Shown: piece by piece, positions 35,643-44,466 of the stretch | How the letters are laid out: each line of letters opens with the position of its first letter | Position numbering within the stretch: the first letter of the stretch is position 1 | Assembly: GCA_977017575.1 (NCBI GenBank) | Contig: CDRNVI010000019.1 | Span: 310,001 to 374,000, forward strand | Length of the DNA: 64,000 nt | Direction of reading: 5' to 3' | Origin: Paramoeba atlantica | Taxonomy: Eukaryota > Discosea | Notes under the pieces: model-generated | Told to the model about the DNA's origin: nothing | Seen by the model: only the letters and a program-made list of their open reading frames with translations | Databases searched by the model: none | Translations under genes and position numbers: made by a program

Positions 35643-35770
35643 CAGGGGGTGGCACGAAAATATGGGGGGGGGGTCAAAAATCGTATAAATTGTCCAATTT
35701 TGGAAATTAGCACCGCATTCGAGAGCTTTCGCAGAGATACGCTTTCGCAGAGAGTACGTGTCACCTGCTA
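35643..35770. mobile_element. Solo end of a Tc1-like element
   Basis: CAGGGGGTGGCACGAAAA, then CGTATAAATTGTCCAATTTTGG and GCATTCGAGAGCTTTCG, follow the terminal repeat of the Tc1-like transposon at 58113 in order and spacing, preceded by TA (35641-35642). No matching opposite end was found within the next few hundred bases, so this is a truncated remnant or the end of a decayed copy. Confidence 0.7.
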
Positions 35771-36225
35771 TTGCGTTTCCCGTGCTTCTAATTTTTTTTA
35801 ACTTTGGACAAGAACATACGTTTCCGGAACTTGCAATTTTCTTCAAATTCATCGATTTTTTCGATATCTTAGGTATCTTCCTTATAAATCCTTATTACCC
35901 AAACCCGTTTCCAATGTTCATGATCGCCTTAGAGAATAGATAGATCACGCGATCAAAAGAGTACTAAGTTAAGCGCACCAAGTAAGTTCCACAGTGATAG
36001 TATCCCGATCACAATGCGAAGTCCCCACCGACCTGAACGTCCTCATTGAAGCTCTTGTGCCATCGCAAAGCATCGTGAAATAATTTCCTATTCTTTGGGA
36101 ACGCCAAGCGCACATTCATGGTGTTTACAAGAAGGAAATGCCCATACTCGAAATGGAACAGCCCTCTCCAGGTTCCTTCTGGAAATGGAAATATTTTCGA
36201 ACATAACCAACTGCAACACACTACA
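35771..36225. other. Intergenic, no gene seen
   Basis: Spacer between the Tc1-like remnant and the 3' end of the hydratase gene. The 86-codon minus-strand frame at 36009-36269 overlaps the hydratase and is not supported. Confidence 0.5.
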
Positions 36226-37095
36226 CTAAGAGCCTTTATAACACGGTATCCGTTTCTCGATGAATGCATTTATTCCTTCCAATCGGTCTTTGCTGTTCAA
36301 TATAGAATGGTAGCACGCGCGTTCTATTCGCATATGCGCATCAGCATCTACTTCCGTTAATGCGGATGCTCTTAATGCCTTTTTCGATGCTCTAACAGCG
36401 AGAGGTGCGTTATTAGCAATAGTACGACCAAGGTCAACAGCATTTTCTACGGCTTCACCGGAAGTCACGACCGCGTTGACTAGGTTTATGCTGAGTGCCT
36501 CGCGTGCATTTATCTGTCGTCCGGTGAATACAAGTTCACATGATTTACTATAGCCGACAATCAGGCTCAAATGTTGCGTACCACCTGCACCTGGAATAAT
36601 ACCGAGTTTAGTTTCAGGTAGTGAGAAGACGCTCTTCTCACCCGCAACACGCATGTCACATGAAAGTGCTAACTCGAATCCGCCGCCGATAGCCGGCCCC
36701 TCTATAGCAGCAATTGTGGGCATTGGTAATCGTGATATTGACACGAAAAGGCGACGCAAAATGTCGACAAAAAGAATAGTTTCCTTGTTTGACATTTTCT
36801 GTCGTTCATGTAAATCAGCTCCTGCACAGTACACCCCTTCCACTGCGCTTGCAAAAATTAGGCATCGACATTTAGAATTCACGCTCATTTTGGTTACATG
36901 CTTTTGTAGTTTGTTCACCAATGACTTGCTCAGAGCATTCCTTCGCTCAGGACGGTTCAATTCTAGGACATAAACACCGTTCTGTCCGATTTCCAGTCTA
37001 CATTCGTGCTCAATTGATTTCTTAGTACAGGGTGCATCAACAGCAGCAAGAGTGGTGCGACAACCTTTTGCACATCTTACAAACGATTTAAGCAT
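36226..37095 (-). CDS. Mitochondrial enoyl-CoA hydratase, AUH-like (methylglutaconyl-CoA hydratase type)
   Basis: 289 aa. An N-terminal presequence-like segment (LKSFVRCAKGCRTTLAAV) points to the mitochondrion. The crotonase fold is complete: LNRPERRNALSKSLV, the oxyanion-hole strand GVYCAGADLHERQ, IEGPAIGGGFELALSCDMRV and SLPETKLGIIPGAGGTQHL. The last motif, with GGTQ, is closest to AUH, which acts in leucine degradation, but general short-chain enoyl-CoA hydratases share it. Acceptor-like sequence before the ATG is not obvious. Confidence 0.88.
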   Translation of the reverse strand: MLKSFVRCAKGCRTTLAAVDAPCTKKSIEHECRLEIGQNGVYVLELNRPERRNALSKSLVNKLQKHVTKMSVNSKCRCLIFASAVEGVYCAGADLHERQKMSNKETILFVDILRRLFVSISRLPMPTIAAIEGPAIGGGFELALSCDMRVAGEKSVFSLPETKLGIIPGAGGTQHLSLIVGYSKSCELVFTGRQINAREALSINLVNAVVTSGEAVENAVDLGRTIANNAPLAVRASKKALRASALTEVDADAHMRIERACYHSILNSKDRLEGINAFIEKRIPCYKGS

Positions 37096-37391
37096 TTAAT
37101 ATTTACTTTCACGCTAAATTCCGAAACCCAAAATTACTTTTGAAAAGAAGGTTTAAACGACAAGTAGTTCGGTACCCGGCGTTCCTATTTCTGACTATGC
37201 GTCATAGTTACTCCACGCATTTTCAAAACCGTCTTTTAAAAACGGTTTAAAAATTTTATAAGCAAAAGAGGGGTTGTCGGAACTTAATTTGACATCATAA
37301 AAGCCCGAGTACTCCAATGGCAATCTGTACCACAATAAATTTCATGGGCATTGCATGCTACATGTGCTGAATACGGATGCATTGATAAATG

Positions 37392-38075
37392 CTAATCACG
37401 ATGTTCAGGATGTTCTTCTTCGTGTACGTATTCGCCTTGTTCATTTCCTTCGTCGAGAATTTCATCATTGCGCATTGAAGTAGTTCCGTATCCGGCATTG
37501 CAATTCCCTGCGAGTAGACCCGTAAGTCCGAATCCTGCAATAGGGTCATTCCACTCTGCTTCCTTTTGTATTTGCTGAGCAATTTGCTCAAGGTAATTTC
37601 CCATAAGAACTTTCTCTGGAGGGCGAACCAAATCGTTCGTAAGTGTAGCAATGTTTTCACACAATGTTTGGGGTAATTCTACCACTGACCTCTTCGGCAT
37701 ACAAACCTGGACATATTCAGAGGTAGTTGGTTTATGATTGCAAAGCTCAATTCTTTCCGTAGGTGTAAGCTCCGGTAAGTCACGGTTCTTCAGTAATTTA
37801 TCCACAGTTACTAAGTATTCCTTCAAAATATTAGAAGGGGGAAATCCAGCAGGACTCCTTTCATCTACCTCAAACTCATTAGCGTCGTTCTCATCGCTTG
37901 TGAGGTAGGGTCTTTCTGATCTCAAAGCGCACAGTAGATGATGCTCCAATGTAACCACATTGCTTGGTAGCGGGACTAAATCGCGCGATTCTAGAAAGGA
38001 CTGTCTTTGCTCTCTACGCTTGAGCAATAGCTTAAGCATTTCGAGATTAGTTATGGGGACTGATGCGTCGGACAT
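37392..38075 (-). CDS. RPC9: RNA polymerase III subunit RPC9 (Rpc17/CRCP)
   Basis: 227 aa versus about 150 in animals. The HRDC-like core is clear: TNLEMLKLLLKRREQR, then a TLEHHLLCAL segment, then LKEYLVTVDKLLKNRDLPELTPTERIELCNHKPTTSEYVQV in the order found in CRCP and Rpc17. It forms the stalk heterodimer with RPC8 and contacts TFIIIB. The last 70 residues are an acidic extension (EGNEQGEYVHEEEHPEH) not typical of the family. RPC5 lies 21 kb upstream in the window. Confidence 0.75.
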   Translation of the reverse strand: MSDASVPITNLEMLKLLLKRREQRQSFLESRDLVPLPSNVVTLEHHLLCALRSERPYLTSDENDANEFEVDERSPAGFPPSNILKEYLVTVDKLLKNRDLPELTPTERIELCNHKPTTSEYVQVCMPKRSVVELPQTLCENIATLTNDLVRPPEKVLMGNYLEQIAQQIQKEAEWNDPIAGFGLTGLLAGNCNAGYGTTSMRNDEILDEGNEQGEYVHEEEHPEHRD

Positions 38076-38395
38076 GTAGCGTGCCAGTAATAGTAAGTTC
38101 TATAAAAACATGGCCTTGGTAAATGATTTAAAAATTTGATCGAAAGAGAAGGCCTGAAGACATAACGCAGTACTCGGCTTAAAATGATAGTAACAGTGGA
38201 GAATTATCCAGTGTCCCGGTTTTTTGTATATGATAGCTGGAAAAGGATATTTAGACTTTTACCTGAGAAATGAGAAAGAAAACTACGTTTTGAATCTAGT
38301 GTGATTAAGCGCTTGAAGCACAAAAAAGTCTGAAAACATCAGTTTGCAGGCCTTCTCGTTCCAGGAAAAGGCCCACGACGTGTATTAACGCAGCT
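38076..38395. other. Intergenic, no gene seen
   Basis: AT-rich spacer of about 320 bp; nothing recognised. Confidence 0.5.
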
Positions 38396-38644
38396 CTAGG
38401 AATTCCACCCAGCCTTTCGTTGATACTTCTCCCTCATTTTTTTCTTCTCTTCTTCGCTCAACGGAGGATTCATGTAGAGCATAATTCCTAATGCCACAGG
38501 AACTATAACCAGCTGCATCCGAATCATTTTCTTGCCCTCCAATTTGATTTTATTCCATGTAGATTCGTCTATACAGGTAGGTATTTGAAATGGTGTTCTC
38601 CATGAAGTATTTCTTTGGCACAAGAGTCGGATCGCAGCGCGCAT
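38396..38644 (-). CDS. Small single-pass membrane protein, probably mitochondrial
   Basis: 82 aa. A basic N-terminus (RAAIRLLCQRNTSWRTPF), one membrane helix (MQLVIVPVALGIMLYM, about 44-59) and a charged C-tail (LSEEEKKKMREKYQRK). The layout resembles small inner-membrane respiratory-complex subunits or assembly factors, but no family is recognised. Confidence 0.55.
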   Translation of the reverse strand: MRAAIRLLCQRNTSWRTPFQIPTCIDESTWNKIKLEGKKMIRMQLVIVPVALGIMLYMNPPLSEEEKKKMREKYQRKAGWNS

Positions 38645-38945
38645 ACCAAAAGAGGATATTCTATACTTTAAAATTTATATATTGTAGTTTGTATTGCTTC
38701 TTTTGTTGTTTGTATTACTATTTTGCACTCTGCCGCAATATAAAGAAAAATGCACTCATTTAACTGAGTGTCTCAAAAAGTGAATGATCAACGACGAAGA
38801 AACAGGGGACAGCGAACTCTACCGAGTAGTAATTGTAAACAAGATCCGTCAAAAAAGAAATAGAAGAAACGAAAAAATCCGAGCAAGACCGAATGTTGTC
38901 GTCACTTGGCAAGTAAATTTTTCATGCAAGTTTCTCTACTCAAGT
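38645..38945. other. Intergenic, no gene seen
   Basis: AT-rich spacer of about 300 bp, nothing recognised. Confidence 0.5.
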
Positions 38946-39317
38946 TCAATATAATCTGAAACGACCGCATGATTTACACCGAATTGTGTATGCCTCGTTG
39001 CGGTTTCGACACTCAAAATAAGAGCAGTACCAAGGTACTCGCACTGTGGGTGTCATTTCCTTCCACTCTACAGGACGAGACGCTGAGCAAGACCAACAAT
39101 TTTTTTGGGCATTATTGCTGCACATTCCGCAACCCTTACAGTGCCACTGTCCAAAAAGCAAAGGTTTTGCGGGACGTACTCGAGAACAGTTCTCACATTC
39201 GCCTTTTCTCTTCTCGTTCAATCTATTACATACACAAAGCCAGTCTCCACATCGGGGTCTTTTGATGGTCCAGGGTCGCAGTAACACACGTGGCCAAGGA
39301 GAGGATATTATTTTCAT
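38946..39317 (-). CDS. Small protein with three RanBP2-type zinc fingers
   Basis: 123 aa, almost entirely three fingers of the W-x-C-x2/4-C-x10-C-x2-C type: GDWLCVCNRLNEKRKGECEN, GQWHCKGCGMCSNNAQKNCW and VPWYCSYFECRNRNEAYTIR, each followed by the last Cys pair. Such fingers bind single-stranded RNA (as in ZRANB2) or ubiquitin. The N-terminus (KIISSPWPRVLLRPWTIKRP) is basic and could be a mitochondrial presequence. An RNA-binding role, perhaps in organelle RNA processing, is inferred. Confidence 0.7.
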   Translation of the reverse strand: MKIISSPWPRVLLRPWTIKRPRCGDWLCVCNRLNEKRKGECENCSRVRPAKPLLFGQWHCKGCGMCSNNAQKNCWSCSASRPVEWKEMTPTVRVPWYCSYFECRNRNEAYTIRCKSCGRFRLY

Positions 39318-39541
39318 TTCGATGTCATGTAATACGGTTCACAGCGCAAAGGTCGTTCATGTATTTCGAAACCTGTAAATAAGGAGGAATTCGCATGAGG
39401 ACAAAAAACATTTTTATCTGCATACAGAAATGAAACTGTATTTCTAGGCCGGGTGGTTTGCCAAAATAAATCTATTCGCAACAGGACTTAATCAAAAAAA
39501 ATACTAACCTATATTTAAAGATAATCTCGGGTACCCGCTTC

Positions 39542-40174
39542 CTATTCAAGAAGACAAGTCAAATCCTCATCATTCATATCCACCTCTTCCCCCTCACCTT
39601 GTGGCAACCTCTGAACAACATTCCCATGCCTGTGTCGTTTATGTATCTCCCGTTCCACCCTCTCCTCCACCCTCTCCTCACGACCACTCTCCTCACGCCC
39701 ACTCTCCCCCGTTTCACTTTCCGAGTTTTCAAACCCACCCTCGCGCCGCTCGCCTCCCCCTTCTCCCTCCTCCTCCTCCTCCTCCCCCTCGCTCCTCCCC
39801 CCACTCGAGCGACTCCTCTCACTCCCCGACTCCGCCTCGCGGTCGACGTACCGCTGGGCGTGTCGCGCGGCGCGCTGTCGCGCCTTCTGCTTTCGCGCCC
39901 GGCGCGCGAGCCCGCGCTCGCTGACGTAGCCGGTCGCCTTGTGGTAACGCTGCAGGGTGCGACGGGCGACGTGCTCGAGTCGCCACGGGAGCTCTGCCGC
40001 GGGGAGGTCCCGGTTGGTGAGCACCGCGCGGAGACCGCGACGGAGCCCGGGGTGGTAGGCGGGGGGGATTTCCTGCATCTGACGGAGCAGAGCGAAGAGG
40101 GTCTCCGGGGGGACGGTGTCCGGGGTGAGGTCGACGGCGATGCGGTCGTTGTAGTGGTTGGGGAAGGGAGGCAT
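39542..40174 (-). CDS. Unidentified basic protein with Glu/Arg/Ser-rich tail
   Basis: 210 aa. Residues 1-110 look folded (IAVDLTPDTVPPETLFALLR, YHPGLRRGLRAVLTNRDLP), then basic (RRARKQKARQRAARHAQR). The rest is low-complexity Glu/Gly/Arg/Ser ending in a short acidic tail (DMNDEDLTCLLE). The 5' half uses C-ending codons almost exclusively and the 3' half G-ending ones, with the switch near base 39890. No family recognised; a nucleic-acid-binding role is plausible from composition. Confidence 0.6.
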   Translation of the reverse strand: MPPFPNHYNDRIAVDLTPDTVPPETLFALLRQMQEIPPAYHPGLRRGLRAVLTNRDLPAAELPWRLEHVARRTLQRYHKATGYVSERGLARRARKQKARQRAARHAQRYVDREAESGSERSRSSGGRSEGEEEEEEGEGGGERREGGFENSESETGESGREESGREERVEERVEREIHKRHRHGNVVQRLPQGEGEEVDMNDEDLTCLLE

Positions 40175-40477
40175 GGGTGAGGGGGGAGGAAAAGAAAGAA
40201 AAAGTTTCTTGGAAAAGATGCTTCTACACTGTAGTTTACCATTGTAAGTTATAACTTTTTTGATCCTTTTTTTCCCGTTTGCAAAAATAAACCTCTAGAA
40301 GAGCTTCGTCTTGTGTGTGACGGAAGGAGATGTGAAATGCCATGGAAAGACGCAAAAAGAATAACGTGTGAAAAGTAACATGTGAGCTCCTTACACTGTT
40401 CATACATTGTAGTTTTAGGAAGTCGTAGAAGTGTAAAGGAAGAGTAAAAAACGGATAGGGTAAAAGCTCCACACAGA
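40175..40477. other. Intergenic, no gene seen
   Basis: Spacer of about 300 bp. An 81-codon minus-strand frame here lacks family features and continues into the UTP23 3' end in another frame; rejected. Confidence 0.5.
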
Positions 40478-41263
40478 TCATGCATTCTCTGCACTAGGTA
40501 TGGACAGTCTGCGTGGTTTCTTGGCCTGTTTTGCTTCCGCATCCGCAAGAGTGATTCGTCGTCGTCGAGGGCGGCAGGACAGAGGGTTGGGTCCCTTTGA
40601 TTTTCTTTTTTTCCGTGGCTGCACAAATTCTGTGGAAGCGTCGCTGGTCTTCCTTTCCATAAGATTTTGTTGTTTCGCAGACATCGGTTCTCTACCAATA
40701 GTTTTAGGGCTGGACATATCAGATTGCCCCGTAGTCCGTGATTGTCCACTTGCATTCGGGGGTCGAATTCGTAACTCGGCCAGATTTCGGTCAAAAACAA
40801 GGACTGGTACCTGAGGAAACATTCGCGTAATATCGGGTGCGTGCAAGGAAGAAGTACAAATCATGCAGCTCTTTTTTCTGTCCAAATATTGAAGGTTCAT
40901 TCTTATCCAGCGGTCAAGCAAATCAGTGCTGTTTTTTATTTGCTCAATCTTCACCTTTTCTCCAGACTCGTCCATTATGGAAACGTATTGAAGCTTTTGA
41001 CCGAGACGGAGCGCCGCCTGATGACCGCTTTGCTTAAGACTTTCCAATGTCCAAGTATGCGTACATACTGAAAAGAGTGTTGGTTTGCCCAATGTGGTTA
41101 AGAGTCGTGTAACTGCTTCTCTTGGTGTAGTCTGTCGCGAAACGCATTCCTGCAAAAAGTCACTCTCAACCCATACACGATACGGAGGCCGATGATTGTG
41201 ACATATTTCGTAGTTAAGAAGCGCCTTTTTATTGTCCTTCCTGCGATGTACGCGTGATTTCAT
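40478..41263 (-). CDS. UTP23: UTP23, small-subunit processome PIN-like protein
   Basis: 261 aa. The start (MKSRVHRRKDNKKALLNYEI) and PPYRVWVESDFLQECVSRQ follow the UTP23/FCF1 PIN-domain beginning; VPVLVFDRNLAELRIRPPN matches the last conserved strand of UTP23. A lysine/arginine-rich tail (RKKRKSKGPN, RPRRRRI) is typical. UTP23 binds U3/snR30 region pre-rRNA and is a PIN domain that has lost catalytic residues in many species. Assignment to UTP23 over FCF1 rests on the C-terminal strand and tail. Confidence 0.75.
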   Translation of the reverse strand: MKSRVHRRKDNKKALLNYEICHNHRPPYRVWVESDFLQECVSRQTTPREAVTRLLTTLGKPTLFSVCTHTWTLESLKQSGHQAALRLGQKLQYVSIMDESGEKVKIEQIKNSTDLLDRWIRMNLQYLDRKKSCMICTSSLHAPDITRMFPQVPVLVFDRNLAELRIRPPNASGQSRTTGQSDMSSPKTIGREPMSAKQQNLMERKTSDASTEFVQPRKKRKSKGPNPLSCRPRRRRITLADAEAKQAKKPRRLSIPSAENA

Positions 41264-41429
41264 TTAAAAGCGTAAGTCTGGGGTATAGAAGATAACTCTC
41301 TTCCTACGGTGACATAAATAATATATCCAAGTATTACATAAGAGCTTCTTTAGTCAACCATTTTATTCCAAAATTTGTAACTACATGCGTACCTCTAATA
41401 AACAGATAAGACTTTCAATCTCCGAACTG

Positions 41430-42542
41430 TCATCGATCTTGCTCGGCTGCTTCTTGCTTGAACGCGATAACTTTGCGCAACGCAGGTATTGCACAGTGGG
41501 CGATTAGCAAAGGAATTGTAATGGTTGGGTCGGCGTGCACTTTGATGTGCCTCGAACCCGGTGCCAGTTTACCCCAAGACACGGCCTCATCGGGGGAAGC
41601 TCCGGAGTCGCTCCCGTCAAACTCTTGTAACGTACTCAAATAAATCGCCAGATCAGCCCCATTACGCATCAAATTGGCGTTACAGGTATGATGTTTCACG
41701 ACTCCGCCGCCGGCAATAATCATTGCGGTGCGTCGGGCGTCCATCGCTATACGGTTGATTTTACAAATATCCGAGACAAGATCAACACAGGGCATAGGGG
41801 TGTGCTTGGACATAAGTTCGGCCATTGTACTGTCAGCCCAGGCTGGGATAAAAATGGGGATGTCATGTTGGGCGGCCCAATAGACAAAACTATTTTCGCA
41901 TTCTGGCTCAGACATTGACATAACACACTTTCCAATCATTGTAGCCAGTACTGATGGGGAATACTTCATGTTAGGGATCATCGTCGCAATAATTTCTTTT
42001 GCAAACCACTCATCAAATTTCTCTCGATCACACAACACTCTTGATATGTCGCGTTCGATGGAAGCCCCCGATACGACAAGGACATGTAATAGTTTATGTT
42101 GCGTAAGAAACACTGCCGCATCATGTACGCAGGTATCTACGAAATTGTCAGAAAAAGCAAAGAAAACCGTGCTCTTCGTTTTGAACCCAACTTCGCTCTC
42201 TGAAGCTGAGTCTTTCTGAGTACTCGAGTCATCGTTCTTCCCGAGGGACCAGCCGATCATTTCTTTAAATATTATGAATGCCTGACCTAGATTTGAAGCT
42301 TGAAAGCCGGTGGTCAGATATCCATCTAGAAGAGTGCAAAGATCTGGAGACAATACCCCATTGACCTGCAAGTAGTCAAATGTAGGATCTGAGGGTTGAA
42401 AAACTGCAGAGTGAGCATCGTCCATCACGAATGGGAAAATAAGCTTAGGATTTTCGTACACGAGCTGTGCAACTTGAAATGAACATGTATGTAACAGAAC
42501 AGTAAGCTTAACTATGATCGAAAAAAATACTGTTCTCCCCAT
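41430..42542 (-). CDS. DHS: Deoxyhypusine synthase
   Basis: 370 aa from the ATG at 42542, or 331 from Met40 (42425). It transfers an aminobutyl group from spermidine to a lysine of eIF5A. The C-terminal core is unmistakable: IFIPAWADSTMAEL, GGGVVKHHTCNANLMRNGAD (catalytic Lys at about residue 283), LQEFDGSDSGASPDEAVSWG. A Ser-rich insertion (NDDSSTQKDSASESE) interrupts the N-terminal part. The first 39 residues are hydrophobic, odd for a cytosolic enzyme, so Met40 (MDDAHSAVFQPSD) may be the real start. Kinetoplastids are known to use a second, catalytically dead paralogue as partner; none is seen here. Confidence 0.93.
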   Translation of the reverse strand: MGRTVFFSIIVKLTVLLHTCSFQVAQLVYENPKLIFPFVMDDAHSAVFQPSDPTFDYLQVNGVLSPDLCTLLDGYLTTGFQASNLGQAFIIFKEMIGWSLGKNDDSSTQKDSASESEVGFKTKSTVFFAFSDNFVDTCVHDAAVFLTQHKLLHVLVVSGASIERDISRVLCDREKFDEWFAKEIIATMIPNMKYSPSVLATMIGKCVMSMSEPECENSFVYWAAQHDIPIFIPAWADSTMAELMSKHTPMPCVDLVSDICKINRIAMDARRTAMIIAGGGVVKHHTCNANLMRNGADLAIYLSTLQEFDGSDSGASPDEAVSWGKLAPGSRHIKVHADPTITIPLLIAHCAIPALRKVIAFKQEAAEQDR

Positions 42543-42885
42543 ATACTTATAGTCGAAGAAAACAATGCTCGTTAAACCTCCAATTCACGATTCCTTTAAT
42601 CGCGAAAGAGATGTGATTGAGCATCTTTGAGACAACCTTGTGAAAAGTAAGATGCAAAGCAAAAAATTAGTTAAATCAATTCATGCCTCTTTAAGGATCA
42701 ATACACTAAATCGGCAAGGTTATCACATGTGTCCCGTCATTTCTTCTATGCTTATAGCACTAACACATGCGCAGCACTCCAGTAGGTATGCTTAGTAGAT
42801 GCCTCTAATTCTATCCACACTTCGTTTCCTTGGAATCACAGACCACGCCGATGCTCGTAATCCGTAGCTCCGATGTTTCGTTAGT
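42543..42885. other. Intergenic, no gene seen
   Basis: Spacer of about 340 bp. A TTTTCTTCGACTATAAG tract just upstream of 42542 on the minus strand is acceptor-like. Otherwise featureless. Confidence 0.45.
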
Positions 42886-43236
42886 TTATCTTTGGCTACG
42901 AAGAATGTAGTACAGGAAAAAGAAGACAAAGGCAACAAACATAATTAAAGTTCGCATGGGGTGAAAGTTAGTGTGTCGGTGCATCACAACATCGATATGG
43001 TGGAGACTTCGTTGAAGCGCTCCACGTGACTTTAGCATCAGTTTATCCATTCCAGATAGAATCGACGTCTGTTCGGAAACTTCTTGTTGTAGAGATTTGC
43101 ATGCACCATGTAGTTGGGAGACTTGATTAGACAACGCGCGTAATATGGCCTCATTTTCTTCGAGGACGTATTCGCCCAAGCCTCCACTGGAAGCCGTAGT
43201 TCTTCTCTTGTCGGTGCTTACTGTGGTTGTTGGCAT
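42886..43236 (-). CDS. BET1: BET1-like Qc-SNARE
   Basis: 116 aa. A SNARE helix of Qc type (ENEAILRALSNQVSQLHGAC to GALQRSLHHIDVVMHR, about residues 28-92) with the central glutamine layer, then a C-terminal membrane anchor (MRTLIMFVAFVFFFLYYIL). Size and layout match BET1, which acts in ER-to-Golgi fusion; SFT1 is an alternative. Nothing unusual in the start. Confidence 0.8.
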   Translation of the reverse strand: MPTTTVSTDKRRTTASSGGLGEYVLEENEAILRALSNQVSQLHGACKSLQQEVSEQTSILSGMDKLMLKSRGALQRSLHHIDVVMHRHTNFHPMRTLIMFVAFVFFFLYYILRSQR

Positions 43237-43530
43237 AATCTCACACTCGCTCTTCTTAGTTTCATTTCTTCTTTGGAAAATGCTAATTTATTAAAAGCGA
43301 ATAAAGAGGAGGTTCTTTAACGTAGCGAATTATAGTATTCAGAAATAGGTCTCAGTATAGTAGTAATTTAGAAAATATACGATGAACGGAAAGCTACAAA
43401 TAGTATTTTGCTTAATTTTTCTTTGAGAATGCTCAACCACTAAAATTTCAGATTTGCTTCGGTATCAATAAATGCTGATACAACTTTTCACTTTCTTTCT
43501 TGCTACTTGCGCTTGACTTTGTATGTGACC

Positions 43531-44256
43531 TCAAATAAGGCGTTTAACGAATTGATTCATATAGGCCTCACGGTTCCCAAAGTCTCCCCCTTCGATAAAA
43601 TGTCGGCGTTTCTTGTTAATACCACCACGCGGAGCGCTGAGTTTAAAGGGCCACAGCGTAGACGATACCTTGGTGAAACGAGGTCCGCACGTCGCTAGCT
43701 CGTGGACTATATCATCAAAGCATTGAATCGTCTTGCAGTAGGGCAGCGCCTTGCGCACCACCTCATTGTCAGTGAGCCGAATTCGCTTGCCTCCGATCTT
43801 TGCGTAACCACGTTTCAGGACGAGCTTCTGCACGGTACTCGGGCTGAGCTGACCATAGGTTACCCAGGGTTCAATCATGCGCAGCATCGGCATTGTGGCC
43901 TTGTTAAGACGAAGGAACACTCCGTTGTAGATTTGACGCAGCCGGAACAGAGTCAAGATCTTACGGGGGCGGGGAGGGACCTTGTGAATCCCTCGGGTAC
44001 GTACAACGAAGGCTACCTTCGGGCTTCCCTCAGTGACGTATTTCCCCTCGCGTTCGGCGGTACGCTTCAGGGCAGCTTCAGATCGCTCCACCTGTTGGCG
44101 CTTTCGGGCATTCGTAACGGCTCGTTTCAGTACCGTCGCGCGCTGTTGGGCCTCTCGTCGGGCTACCTTGCCCTGTGACTGAGTCACGGCTTTGACGCGG
44201 TCCCGCTTCACTTTTTCCTTCTTCAGTTTCGATTCCGGTACGCGTTGGGTAGTCAT
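43531..44256 (-). CDS. RPL7: 60S ribosomal protein uL30 (RPL7)
   Basis: 241 aa with the eukaryotic basic N-terminal extension and the core VAFVVRTRGIHKVPPRPRKI, LRLRQIYNGVFLRLNKAT, LKRGYAKIGGKRIRLTDN and the C-terminal GGINKKRRHFIEGGDFGNRE. A large-subunit protein near the 5S/GTPase side. The ATG follows ATTACTTCAG-like acceptor sequence by about 35 bases. Ordinary ribosomal gene. Confidence 0.97.
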   Translation of the reverse strand: MTTQRVPESKLKKEKVKRDRVKAVTQSQGKVARREAQQRATVLKRAVTNARKRQQVERSEAALKRTAEREGKYVTEGSPKVAFVVRTRGIHKVPPRPRKILTLFRLRQIYNGVFLRLNKATMPMLRMIEPWVTYGQLSPSTVQKLVLKRGYAKIGGKRIRLTDNEVVRKALPYCKTIQCFDDIVHELATCGPRFTKVSSTLWPFKLSAPRGGINKKRRHFIEGGDFGNREAYMNQFVKRLI

Positions 44257-44466
44257 AACGAACGTAATTTATAGAATATACTAGACTGAAGTAATAGGTC
44301 TGAAAGATACACCCCGTCTCTGTTGTCGAGAAACTATGCTTAAAAACAGTACCAGGTATGCCTGATGTACAGTGTAACTGGATATAAATTCTGCAACTGG
44401 TTGTACATGCCCTTACCTTCGAAAAACCCAAAATTTACTTATGAACCCTACATCCCACCCTCTTAT

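Noticed and set aside
40236-40481. 81-codon minus-strand frame downstream of UTP23
   Set aside because: Likely UTP23 3' UTR; no conserved motif and it overlaps the UTP23 C-terminus in another frame.
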